A DNA stretch of 9,581 nt from Acidobacteria bacterium UBA7540 (GTDB lineage Bacteria > Acidobacteriota > Terriglobia > UBA7540), in the NCBI GenBank assembly GCA_002478145.1, contig DLMI01000172.1:1-9581 (forward strand). Reading direction: 5' to 3'. Positions within the stretch are counted from its first letter, which is position 1. Each line of letters begins with the position of its first letter. Shown piece by piece: positions 1 to 8,135 of this stretch. The notes below the pieces were generated by a model, which saw only the letters and a list, made by a program, of their open reading frames with translations, made no database searches and had not been told where the DNA came from. A program made the translations under genes and the position numbers.

Positions 1-36
1 GCCCACCTTCATCGGAATCAGCATAAAGAAACAAAG

Positions 37-573
37 ATGTTTTTTGAATACGAATTTGCCATTTCCGAAGAGGATCAGACTGTAGAGAACCTAAGAGCGG
101 CGATTACTCAAGAATCCCAGCACTTACCCCAGTCAGGCTATCCCTCCGTTGTTGAAAACTTGTTGACCGCCATGAAGAATCAGCCCATTGGCACGATTAC
201 GCTGCGATTACGTGAAGTTGTCGATGGACGACCTAATGTAGTATACCTATCAACGGGAACGAAGCTATTTATGTTTGATCCAATCGCCCGCGTAGTTGTG
301 TTCCACATGATGACAAGCTCCGGGCGATCCGTGGACCTCCATCTACCCTTAGAAAAACCTGCACCCGACGGTCTTTATTTTATCGCGCTCGTATGGGATA
401 CCTCAAAGGGGGCTAGGCTTCACGTCAATGACAGGGTCGCGGACGACGGCCTACAGTCCAAAAGCGGCAATGCCACAACAACGGGTAACCAAAGCCCAGC
501 AGTGACAGGTGATGGGAACACTATCACCTATGGCCAGTTGTCCGACTCCAAAAAGCCGAAACCGAAACCATAA
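37..573 (+). CDS. Hypothetical protein with LamG/lectin-like segment and C-terminal SPAVTG motif
   Basis: I do not recognise this 178-residue protein as a named family. The central part alternates short hydrophobic strands, and residues 113-138 (LYFIALVWD, then GARLHVNDRVADDG) resemble the strand-turn-strand of concanavalin A/LamG-like domains, where a short loop such as N-D follows a 'luminal' strand; that fold is an inference. Residues 139-178 form a low-complexity tail rich in Ser, Gly, Asn and Thr, containing SPAVTGDGNT (153-162) and ending in a KPKPKP run. No signal peptide or membrane segment is visible from this start. The reading frame has no stop between position 1 and the ATG at 37 and there is no good ribosome-binding site before that ATG, so the true start may lie outside the window. 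The next gene follows after 18 bases on the same strand and shares the motif, suggesting one transcript. Confidence 0.6.
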   Translation: MFFEYEFAISEEDQTVENLRAAITQESQHLPQSGYPSVVENLLTAMKNQPIGTITLRLREVVDGRPNVVYLSTGTKLFMFDPIARVVVFHMMTSSGRSVDLHLPLEKPAPDGLYFIALVWDTSKGARLHVNDRVADDGLQSKSGNATTTGNQSPAVTGDGNTITYGQLSDSKKPKPKP

Positions 574-591
574 AAATGAGAGGGTAAAGCC

Positions 592-1194
592 ATGAAATAC
601 GGCTTGATCTTGTCTCTGCTTATTTCCCTGCCGTGCTTGGGCCAAACCAAAGCGACAGGAGAAGCCAAAACAGCCGGCCTTTGCAGTCCGGCGGTGACAG
701 GCAGCAAGAACACATTCCAAATCACCTGCAAGATCGACAACGAACAGGGTCAGAAGATGTTGGGTATTCTTAATAAGATTTTGGCTAATCAACTAGACCC
801 AAAGATGGTCATGGAAAAACTTGATGAGATTTTAAAGGCCGTAAACCCGAATATGCCAGCAAAAACGTACTCCTGCGGCGGGGATTGGGTAATCACTTCA
901 CATGAACCTGGACTAACGCTCAACCCTGGAGGAGATACCTCCGCATATATGGAAATGTTTCGCCTCTACAACTCTAGACAGTTCGCAGACCTAATCAAGA
1001 CGTGCCTTGCGCAGATTCGCTCAACGCCGGAATGGCTGACACCGCGCCTATTTTGTGCAATGGCCTATTTTTACACCGGGGATAAAGCAAAAGCCAAAGA
1101 AATGCTGGCAGACTTCGACGCCAAAACTGGACCCGCGTATACCTCCGACGGGTGCGGCCAAATGTCGGACTTCCTGCATAAGGCCCTTCAATGA
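592..1194 (+). CDS. Exported hypothetical protein, SPAVTG motif plus TPR-like helices
   Basis: A 200-residue protein of unknown function. Residues 1-18 are a signal peptide: Lys at position 2, a hydrophobic core of Leu/Ile/Ser, and probable cleavage near CLG-Q; the Cys at 15 lacks a proper lipobox, so a soluble periplasmic or secreted product is more likely than a lipoprotein. Mature residues 32-41 read SPAVTGSKNT, bracketed by Cys31 and Cys46, which may pair. Residues 50-85 look helical and amphipathic. Residues 118-200 resemble one to two degenerate TPR units (YMEMFRLYNSRQFADLI, then FCAMAYFYTGDKAKAKEML), with further cysteines at 95, 138, 155 and 188. A purine-rich GAGAGG sits about 8 bases before the ATG, supporting this start. 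It lies 18 bases after the preceding gene and carries the same SPAVTG motif, so the two are probably co-expressed partners. No terminator is evident after it. Confidence 0.7.
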   Translation: MKYGLILSLLISLPCLGQTKATGEAKTAGLCSPAVTGSKNTFQITCKIDNEQGQKMLGILNKILANQLDPKMVMEKLDEILKAVNPNMPAKTYSCGGDWVITSHEPGLTLNPGGDTSAYMEMFRLYNSRQFADLIKTCLAQIRSTPEWLTPRLFCAMAYFYTGDKAKAKEMLADFDAKTGPAYTSDGCGQMSDFLHKALQ

Positions 1195-1323
1195 CCCACC
1201 AACAATTGCGCCGCTTTCTTCGATAAGTCGCTGATCCTGCCAACTCGCCTCCGGCTCCCTCGAGCACCTCAGATGTGAATCCTTCCAGCCGAAAATAAGG
1301 CTCAGAAAGAATGGTTTTGCGGC

Positions 1324-1336
1324 TTTGATAATCAAA
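1324..1336. repeat. Small AT-rich palindrome (6-1-6)
   Basis: TTTGAT, one base, then ATCAAA form a perfect 6-1-6 inverted repeat in the gap between the exported-protein gene and the HARE-HTH gene. The shape is like a Fur-family operator, but the nearest downstream promoter is over 110 bases away, so a regulatory role is speculative. The rest of the 1195-1415 gap shows no credible gene. Confidence 0.25.
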
Positions 1337-1415
1337 AGAAAACAGACATTGATGTTGTCAAGCAGAAAGTGCGAACTATATTCGTCTTGTTTTCATACAG
1401 TTGCAGATTAACTGT

Positions 1416-1446
1416 ACTACTTACCTGCGACTGAGTCCTAAGTAGT
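1416..1446. promoter_or_regulatory. Inverted repeat abutting promoter, candidate operator
   Basis: ACTACTTA (1416-1423) and TAAGTAGT (1439-1446) are perfect reverse complements separated by 15 bases. The right arm ends three bases before the -10 hexamer and the pair covers the -35 zone, so a dimeric repressor bound here would block RNA polymerase. Inside the spacer GACT-G-AGTC (1429-1437) is a second, offset palindrome. Which protein binds is unknown; self-regulation by the winged-helix protein encoded immediately downstream is one possibility. Confidence 0.45.
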
Positions 1447-1454
1447 GTTATACT
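1446..1454 (+). promoter_or_regulatory. Extended -10 promoter
   Basis: TATACT at 1449-1454 is preceded by TG one base upstream (1446-1447), the extended -10 pattern that can work without a good -35; indeed no convincing -35 is seen 16-18 bases upstream. A start near 1461 would give a leader of about 26 bases containing the CGGAGG ribosome-binding site of the next gene. Confidence 0.5.
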
Positions 1455-1486
1455 ATCCTGGACTTAAGAAAGGTCGGAGGTTTAAG

Positions 1487-2008
1487 ATGGCTGAAGGTGA
1501 AGCGATAAGGCTGGCGATCAAAGAACTCCAAGGGAAGTTAGAAAAACAGGAAAGAGATGTATCCCAAACCAAGAGCGCGATCAACGTGCTTCTCGCCACG
1601 TTGGGCGAAGTGCCCCTCTTTGAGCAAACCGAGAACAAGACCTCGGCACAGGGTAATGTCACGATCAGGGCCGACCAGTACTTCAAGAAGGGCATTACTG
1701 CTGCTGCTAAAGAATATCTCAAGGCAAAGGGATCTGCCGCCAAGGTTGAGGAGATCATTGATGCTCTTACCAAGGGCGGGTGCGAGCTGGGTGCCAATGC
1801 CCTCAAGAACGTAAAGATTTCGTTGTCAAAGAACTCCCGAATTTTTGCCCAGATCAATGAAGACACTTTCGGCTTGTGGGAGATGTACGGTGGAAGGCCG
1901 AGGGAGAAAAAGGCTGAGCCCGAAGGCGCTGGCGAGCAGCCTGAATTGGGCTCCCCTGAAGATGCTGAAACTCAAAAAGTGGTAGAGACGGAGGAGCCCG
2001 GTAAATAA
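1487..2008 (+). CDS. Coiled-coil plus HARE-HTH-type winged-helix protein
   Basis: A 173-residue protein. CGGAGG (1475-1480) lies six bases before the ATG at 1487, so this start is preferred over the in-frame GTG at 1445, which falls inside the promoter. Residues 6-40 are a heptad-like helix (charged Lys/Glu/Gln with spaced Leu/Ile), probably a coiled coil for oligomerisation. Residues 62-134 fit the HARE-HTH winged-helix fold: AAAKEYLKAKG (72-82), VEEIIDALTKGG (87-98), then KNVKISLSKNSRIF (107-120) and the wing with DTFGLWEMYG (126-135). In known proteins this domain appears in RNA polymerase delta subunit, restriction enzymes and chromatin factors, where it is thought to read DNA or act as an adaptor. 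The tail from about 137 is disordered, rich in Glu, Pro and Gly. The isolated setting beside a transposase and its own operator-like repeat suggest a small regulatory or DNA-modification-sensing protein; that role is inferred. Confidence 0.7.
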   Translation: MAEGEAIRLAIKELQGKLEKQERDVSQTKSAINVLLATLGEVPLFEQTENKTSAQGNVTIRADQYFKKGITAAAKEYLKAKGSAAKVEEIIDALTKGGCELGANALKNVKISLSKNSRIFAQINEDTFGLWEMYGGRPREKKAEPEGAGEQPELGSPEDAETQKVVETEEPGK

Positions 2009-2014
2009 ACTAAG

Positions 2015-2045
2015 GGGCTCGCAACGGCTGTCACCGTCCGAGCCC
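2015..2045 (+). terminator. Strong hairpin after HARE-HTH gene (possible terminator)
   Basis: GGGCTCG (2015-2021) pairs with CGAGCCC (2039-2045), and inside it ACGG (2024-2027) pairs with CCGT (2033-2036) around a short loop. It begins seven bases after the TAA stop. There is no T-run after it, so it is not a classical intrinsic terminator; it could equally be the first stem of a structured RNA covering the following 200 bases. Confidence 0.4.
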
Positions 2046-2219
2046 TGGAAGTCAAACGCATGTACCTAGCGAGCACAAAGCGCGGCTTCGTATTTATCTT
2101 CCCACGACCGCCCCCACTTTGCAAGAGCAAGGCTGTTGGTAAGGCCCGTTCGTGCGCCAGCGTGGGCGGGCCTGCCACAGTAAGAAGCCCTGCCAGTAGT
2201 TGAGACCTACCGACAGGGC
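2015..2219. other. Hairpin-rich non-coding region, candidate structured RNA or element end
   Basis: No credible gene lies between the HARE-HTH stop (2008) and the transposase start (2306). Within it I see four stems: 2015-2045 (GGGCTCG/CGAGCCC with an inner ACGG/CCGT); 2117-2132 (CTTTGC, loop AAGA, GCAAGG); 2142-2173 (AGGCCCG/CGGGCCT, continued inward by G-U and G-C pairs); and 2187-2219 (GCCCTG/CAGGGC with, in exact register, GTAG/CTAC inside around a seven-base loop). Regular nested stems of this kind are typical of structured RNAs and also of transposon ends or attachment sites. Strand and boundaries are undetermined. No known riboswitch or tRNA pattern was recognised. Confidence 0.4.
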
Positions 2220-2305
2220 GTAATCCCCAGGCGCGGATGATGCCCGTACCCAGAGACCCGAAAAGGATTGTCGGGCTTCTTCCCGCCGAAGTCAAGGAGC
2301 CTGAC

Positions 2306-3292
2306 ATGAAAATTCAATGCCCTTTCTGCAAGAGCGAAAGTTACAAGGTCCACCAAAGGAACGGACACGCCTGCAACACGATTTATCGCTGCCTCGGTTG
2401 CAATCGCTGTTTTTCGGGGCGGAGATTCAGTCCCTACGCTGGACTAAAACTGCGGCCCGAAAAAGTTGTGCGCGTGTTGCACAGCCTGTGTGAGGGGTGC
2501 TCGGTGCGTGCTACCGAAAGACTGGCGGATGTTCACCGCGACACAATCCTCCGAATGCTCGTCATGGCGGGAGAACGCTGCCAAGCCGTCCTCAGTCGAT
2601 ATGTACGCAACTTGCGTCCTCGGTACGTCCAGGCCGACGAGTTGTGGACGTTCGTTCATACGAAAGAAAAGCGTCTGCATCACGACGATCCGGTAGAGTG
2701 GGGAGACACCTACATTTGGCTCGCAATGGACAGCGAAACAAAGCTGATGATTTCTCATCTAGTCGGCAAGCGGGATGCGGTAAGCGCAATGGAATTTATC
2801 GGAGACTTCAGCCGTCGCCTGAAACCTATGTGGCGTTGCCAGTTCACCAGTGACGGATTCAAGCCGTACATTGGTGCCATCGAGGAACACTTCGGAACCG
2901 ATATCGACTTCGCACAACTCATCAAGGTCTATGGGAAGCCCGACAACTCTGGCCCGGACTGGTACGGTCCGCCGAAGGTTATTGAAGCGGTCCCAACCCA
3001 AGTCAGTGGCAACCCCGATGAAGCCCACATTTCCACCAGCCATATCGAGAGAGCCAATCTTAGCGTGAGAACGCATCTGCGGCGCTTTACTCGCCTCGCC
3101 TTGGGATTCAGCAAGAGTCTGAGAAACCTGAAAGCTGCTGTCGCCATGTATGCAGGCTGGTATAATATGTGTCGTGTTCACCTGACCCTTCGTGTAACTC
3201 CCGCCATGGAAGCGGGATTGACGGACCATGTGTGGAGCATCGAAGAACTCTTGCGGGAAGGTCGGAATGTCTCAGAGGAAGTGGCAGCATGA
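2306..3292 (+). CDS. IS1-like DDE transposase with zinc-ribbon
   Basis: A 328-residue transposase that would cut and join DNA ends of its element. AAGGAG (2294-2299) sits six bases before the ATG at 2306, so this start is chosen over the in-frame ATG at 2237. The N-terminus is a zinc ribbon (C5-x2-C8 and C29-x2-C32, with C35 nearby), followed by a helix-turn-helix region (about 50-85) for end recognition. The catalytic DDE triad is visible as Asp111 (QADELW), Asp183 (TSDGFKPY) and Glu248 (SHIERANLSVR), with the family-typical HLRRFTRLALGFSKS after it. Length and motifs are intact, so it may be active. It is longer than classical IS1 InsB' and is made from one frame without programmed frameshifting, as in many IS1-related elements outside enterics; assignment to IS1 rather than a neighbouring family (IS1595, ISNCY) is from motif memory. 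Its stop overlaps the next start. Confidence 0.85.
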   Translation: MKIQCPFCKSESYKVHQRNGHACNTIYRCLGCNRCFSGRRFSPYAGLKLRPEKVVRVLHSLCEGCSVRATERLADVHRDTILRMLVMAGERCQAVLSRYVRNLRPRYVQADELWTFVHTKEKRLHHDDPVEWGDTYIWLAMDSETKLMISHLVGKRDAVSAMEFIGDFSRRLKPMWRCQFTSDGFKPYIGAIEEHFGTDIDFAQLIKVYGKPDNSGPDWYGPPKVIEAVPTQVSGNPDEAHISTSHIERANLSVRTHLRRFTRLALGFSKSLRNLKAAVAMYAGWYNMCRVHLTLRVTPAMEAGLTDHVWSIEELLREGRNVSEEVAA

Positions 3293-3498
3293 GAACAATG
3301 AAGGCTCACATAACAGAAGACGGCTATGTCGATTACTACGAGTGCTCAGAGTGTGGCTGGGTACACGCGTTCCCCAGATTCCTAAGAGAATCTGACGTTT
3401 GGTTGACGAACGAGCAGATGGCGAAAACGGAGTTTGACCGGCATTTCTGCAACAAGCATCCTCGAAAACCTGAAAATCGGGCGGCTCATATCAAGTGA
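3289..3498 (+). CDS. Small zinc-finger protein translationally coupled to transposase
   Basis: A 69-residue protein whose ATG overlaps the transposase TGA in the sequence ATGA, with purine-rich AGAGGAAG about 7-15 bases upstream within the transposase gene. This arrangement implies translation by the same ribosomes and a related job. The protein shows one zinc-binding pattern, C19-x2-C22 (CSECGW) with His52 and His57 (FDRHFCNKH; Cys54 is an alternative ligand), separated by a charged segment. It has no transmembrane or signal segment. A role in binding the element's DNA ends, adjusting transposase activity, or partnering the transposase is inferred. It is not a known InsA-type repressor by sequence that I can recognise. 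It ends about 100 bases before the katG terminator, with which it converges. Confidence 0.65.
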   Translation: MRTMKAHITEDGYVDYYECSECGWVHAFPRFLRESDVWLTNEQMAKTEFDRHFCNKHPRKPENRAAHIK

Positions 3499-3598
3499 TT
3501 TTAGGACACTACCCAACTTCGCGTTAGATAAGACGATCGTCGCGGCTTGCCCCATCCCCATCGATGACGTTCACCTGCCGCCGGCTATGGCGCCGGAG

Positions 3599-3633
3599 AA
3601 AAGGCCACGGTCAGCAAGGCACTGGCCGTGGCC
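3599..3633 (-). terminator. Intrinsic terminator of katG
   Basis: Read on the minus strand, a 12-bp stem (3633-3622 with 3614-3603, one G-U pair) closes a seven-base loop (3621-3615), and is followed at once by TTTT (3602-3599). It begins six bases after the katG stop codon. This is a textbook rho-independent terminator. Confidence 0.9.
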
Positions 3634-3639
3634 ACCTGC

Positions 3640-5940
<2,301 letters not shown>

Positions 5941-6026
5941 CTACGAAACCATCATGGCTTTCCCTTTCGCGCCATCGCCGCCGGCCGCGCTCGCTGACGC
6001 GCGCCACTCATCCGGTATCCACACGC

Positions 6027-6461
6027 CTACGACACGGAACGGGAAGCGTGCCGCGGAGCGCACTTCGCGCAGAGCCCCCGGAAAATGAGTTCGCATTCGC
6101 GAACAATCCGCTTACCGAGGGAGCCCGAGGCAGGCCTGGGCACGTCGTACCACTCAATGTCCTCAACATTGCCGCAGCGGTCGCAGATAAAGTGGTGATG
6201 CCGCTTGCCTTTCGCATCGAATCGCGCGGCGCGGCCCTCGACGGCCACTTCACGCACCAGACCCGCCTGCACCAAGTCCCGCAGATTGTTATAAGTCGTG
6301 GCCCTTGAACAGCGCGGATCCGCGCGATTCACGGCTTCGAAGATTTCTGCCGCCGTGGGATGACTGGTGTGCTCCATCAAGAAAGCTATGACCGCGTACC
6401 GTTGCGGCGTGCACCGCAACCCGCTGCCCTCTAAGGATTTCTTGATCGCCTCGGCGTCCAT
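6027..6461 (-). CDS. perR: PerR/Fur-family peroxide-responsive repressor
   Basis: A 144-residue DNA-binding metalloregulator. The N-terminal winged helix includes CTPQRYAVIAFL (17-28), HPTAAEIFEAV (34-44) and the recognition region SRATTYNNLRDLVQAGLV (52-69). The C-terminal dimerisation domain carries the structural Zn site C93-x2-C96 and C131-x2-C134 and the regulatory metal ligands around His34, Asp82, His88-His90 and Asp101. Asp at the 82 and 101 positions, where iron-sensing Fur tends to have Glu, favours a PerR-type sensor in which bound iron lets H2O2 oxidise a His ligand and release DNA; this follows PerR family knowledge, and FurA of mycobacteria, which sits upstream of katG in the same order, is the other close comparison. 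No ribosome-binding site precedes the ATG. An inverted-repeat box overlaps its own promoter, so it should autorepress and control katG. Confidence 0.9.
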   Translation of the reverse strand: MDAEAIKKSLEGSGLRCTPQRYAVIAFLMEHTSHPTAAEIFEAVNRADPRCSRATTYNNLRDLVQAGLVREVAVEGRAARFDAKGKRHHHFICDRCGNVEDIEWYDVPRPASGSLGKRIVRECELIFRGLCAKCAPRHASRSVS

Positions 6462-6468
6462 GACGACG

Positions 6469-6483
6469 TTAGATTAAATCTAA
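6469..6483. promoter_or_regulatory. Per/Fur box (7-1-7 palindrome)
   Basis: TTAGATT-A-AATCTAA is a perfect 7-1-7 inverted repeat, the exact geometry of Fur/PerR operators (PerR consensus TTATAAT-N-ATTATAA). It lies eight bases before the repressor ATG and overlaps the -10 of the promoter, which would give direct autorepression. Confidence 0.85.
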
Positions 6484-6499
6484 TGTGATATTTTGTCAA
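6473..6499 (-). promoter_or_regulatory. perR-katG promoter
   Basis: On the minus strand a perfect -35 TTGACA (6499-6494) is followed by TTTAAT (6478-6473) at 15-base spacing, or by TAATCT two bases further at 17. Transcription would start about 0-6 bases before the ATG at 6461, so the repressor mRNA is nearly or fully leaderless, in line with the missing ribosome-binding site. Confidence 0.65.
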
Positions 6500-6704
6500 G
6501 ACTTATGCTTGCGGTGGCTGCTGCGAGCAGAAAACCGGTGGATACCGTATTGAGCCCACATTTCCATTTTGAACTCCACCTGTGAACCTTCGGATGTTGC
6601 CCGTCATGAATATTGATGCGGGTTTGAACGTGATGAAGACACGCCGGAGGTCGACACCCAATGGGTTCTATAAGGGGGGAAGTCAAGAGAAACAGTTCCC
6701 CCAC

Positions 6705-6730
6705 GGCTGGAGGTTCTCTTCCTTCCAGCC
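6705..6730. repeat. Hairpin
   Basis: GGCTGGAGG pairs with CCTTCCAGCC allowing one bulged base. There is no T-run on either side, so a terminator role is not supported. Confidence 0.5.
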
Positions 6731-6746
6731 CCACGTGATTAAACAG

Positions 6747-6764
6747 GGTCGGTTCTGACCGACC
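6747..6764. repeat. Perfect 7-bp hairpin with tetraloop
   Basis: GGTCGGT, loop TCTG, ACCGACC. It lies 16 bases after the preceding hairpin, so both could belong to one folded transcript or element end. Confidence 0.55.
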
Positions 6765-7099
6765 GCGCCATCCACACGAAGGATGCACACTGCGGCGCAG
6801 CACTTTCGGTTTACTCTCCCAGCGGTTTTCATCACCTCTTCGCGACGAAGCCAGTCCGCTCTGAAACCAACAAGCAGAACGGTTGTCAGGTGGCAACCAT
6901 GGTTCTATGAGGGACTCGTGGCCCATTGCTTTTTCGGGTTATCCGAGGGGGCCTAGAGTGAGATTGAGACTGGGTGCACGAGGCACGCCGAGCCTACCTA
7001 TTGGGTTGAGACTCACCCTCGAACCCAAGTGTCCCAGAACCGGACTCGCCACCGTCAGGAAAGATCCCCAGGGATGGAACGAATTCGGGTCAGAGACAC

Positions 7100-8057
7100 T
7101 CAAGCTGTTTGTGGTTTCAGATATTTGGCGTCAAACGCGACTCCTTTCCTCCAAACGGTCAACGTGATGGCGGCAATCTTACGCGCCAGGGTGAGACGGG
7201 CTATCTCGGGCCTCATCCCTTTCGCCAGGAGAGCCTCGTAGAACTCCCGGAAAGGACCCTCCCGGGTGGCGGCCTGGATCGCCGCACCCTTGAACAAATC
7301 CTTGAGATGGTGATTGTGATTGGGGTCGAGCCCGCGAACCGATACCGGTTTCTTGGATCGTTCCAGTTGCCCCTCGACATACCGGTGATCGGCACTGGTG
7401 TGCGTCACCACCCCAAACCCGCTGTATTTCCAGAGCGGCCGCTTGCTGCGGAACCGGTGGGGCGTCTGGACAATGCCCATCAGCAGGGCCACGCGAATCG
7501 GACCCAGGGCCGGAATTGAGCGGAGCGATTTCCAGGCACTGTGCTTCCGGCTCTCGGCCAGGAGCTTTCGCCGCGCTTGCTGGCGCAAGGAAGCCAGCGC
7601 ATCGAGCTGCTTGTAGTAAAGCTCCGCCCGGCGGCGCACGCCGGCCTGCGCGATTTTGCTCAACCACTCGTCACGACGGCGCGGGTTGTAGACACTCTTG
7701 CCGCCACAGGGAATGCCCCAACTGCGAAAGATCGCCTTCACCCGGTTCATGACCCGCGTGAGATCTTTGCCGAAGGTTAGATAGCTGCGGACCAGTTCTT
7801 TCACCGAGCGCAGCCCCTTCTCTCCTTGATAGACCGAGCGGAGAAGATTCGCGCGCAACAGCTCGGCCAGCTTCCGCGCATCGATCCGGTCGCTCTTATT
7901 GCCTTCTTTGAGCAGGGCGTTGCGGCGCGGATCGCACACTACGATCTTCGTGACGTGGAGCTTGAGCAGGTCATACAGCCAGCCAGCCCGCCCAGGTGCC
8001 TTCTTCGAAGGTGACGTGCAGGTCCCCGCGCAATCCCTGGATCAACTGGAGAATTCC
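7100..8057 (-). pseudogene. 5'-truncated IS110-family transposase
   Basis: The frame reads as an IS110-type DEDD transposase from about 8057 down to the TGA at 7102-7100. It begins at a segment reading ILQLIQGLRGDLHVTFEEGT, includes the second acidic residue in FEEGT and the Asp pair in GNKSDRIDARKLAELLR, then a helical middle, and the C-terminal Transposase_20-like part (SIPALGPIRVALL, then LWKYSGFGVVTHTSADHRY with the conserved Ser). The N-terminal 40 or so residues, with the first catalytic Asp of the RuvC-like domain, are missing: upstream the frame becomes unrelated residues and meets a stop near 8143. An ATG at 7939 could start a 279-residue fragment, but that would also lack the FEEGT segment. 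The element is therefore dead unless helped in trans, and its left end, where IS110-group elements encode their guide (bridge) RNA, is gone. Confidence 0.85.
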
Positions 8058-8135
8058 GGTCCAATGGAAGCGGTTGGGTATATGATCATTGCTGGCCAGG
8101 AGGCCAAAAAGCAAATCCTGGAGGAGATGATACCA

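Larger units (their letters stand above)
2306..3498 (+). mobile_element. IS1-like insertion element, ends not resolved
   Basis: The span given covers only the transposase and its overlapping zinc-finger gene. Terminal inverted repeats and a target duplication could not be found by eye: the heptamer GTAGTGT at 1442 and its complement at 3506-3512 is the only shared outer motif, and its flanks do not match. The true element may extend left into the hairpin region and right towards about 3520. Confidence 0.5.
6500..7099. other. Non-coding region, probable 3' flank of the IS110 relic
   Basis: I see no credible gene here. A 148-codon minus-strand frame (6926-6480) has no ribosome-binding site, low-quality composition and runs into the perR promoter and Per box, so it is discounted. 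Two hairpins stand out: 6705-6730 (GGCTGG with CCAGCC, plus two or three inner pairs) and 6747-6764 (GGTCGGT, loop TCTG, ACCGACC). Part of the stretch next to 7100 is expected to be the right end of the IS110 element, but the boundary is not visible because this family has no obvious terminal repeats in many members. Confidence 0.5.

Noticed and set aside
2237..2305. 23-codon N-terminal extension of the transposase
   Set aside because: The extension precedes the zinc ribbon, has no ribosome-binding site, and AAGGAG is ideally placed for the ATG at 2306.
1442..3512. GTAGTGT at 1442-1448 and its complement ACACTAC at 3506-3512 as ends of a larger element carrying the HARE-HTH gene as passenger
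   Set aside because: Only seven bases match perfectly, the next eleven match at about half, and the outside flanks (1434-1441 and 3513-3520) are not duplicated. A 7-mer match over 2 kb can be chance; kept only as a note.
3603..3633. katG terminator acting on the + strand transposase transcript as well
   Set aside because: The + strand side of the stem is followed by ACCTGCTTAGG, with no T-run, so bidirectional termination is not supported.
6480..6926. 148-codon minus-strand frame next to perR
   Set aside because: It runs through the perR promoter and Per box, has no ribosome-binding site, and its composition (many Arg, Pro, Ser, Trp, Cys) is unlike a folded protein.
7899..8135. N-terminal extension of the exported-protein frame back to 7899
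   Set aside because: This part overlaps the IS110 relic in antisense and would bury the signal peptide; the ribosome-binding site points to 8136.
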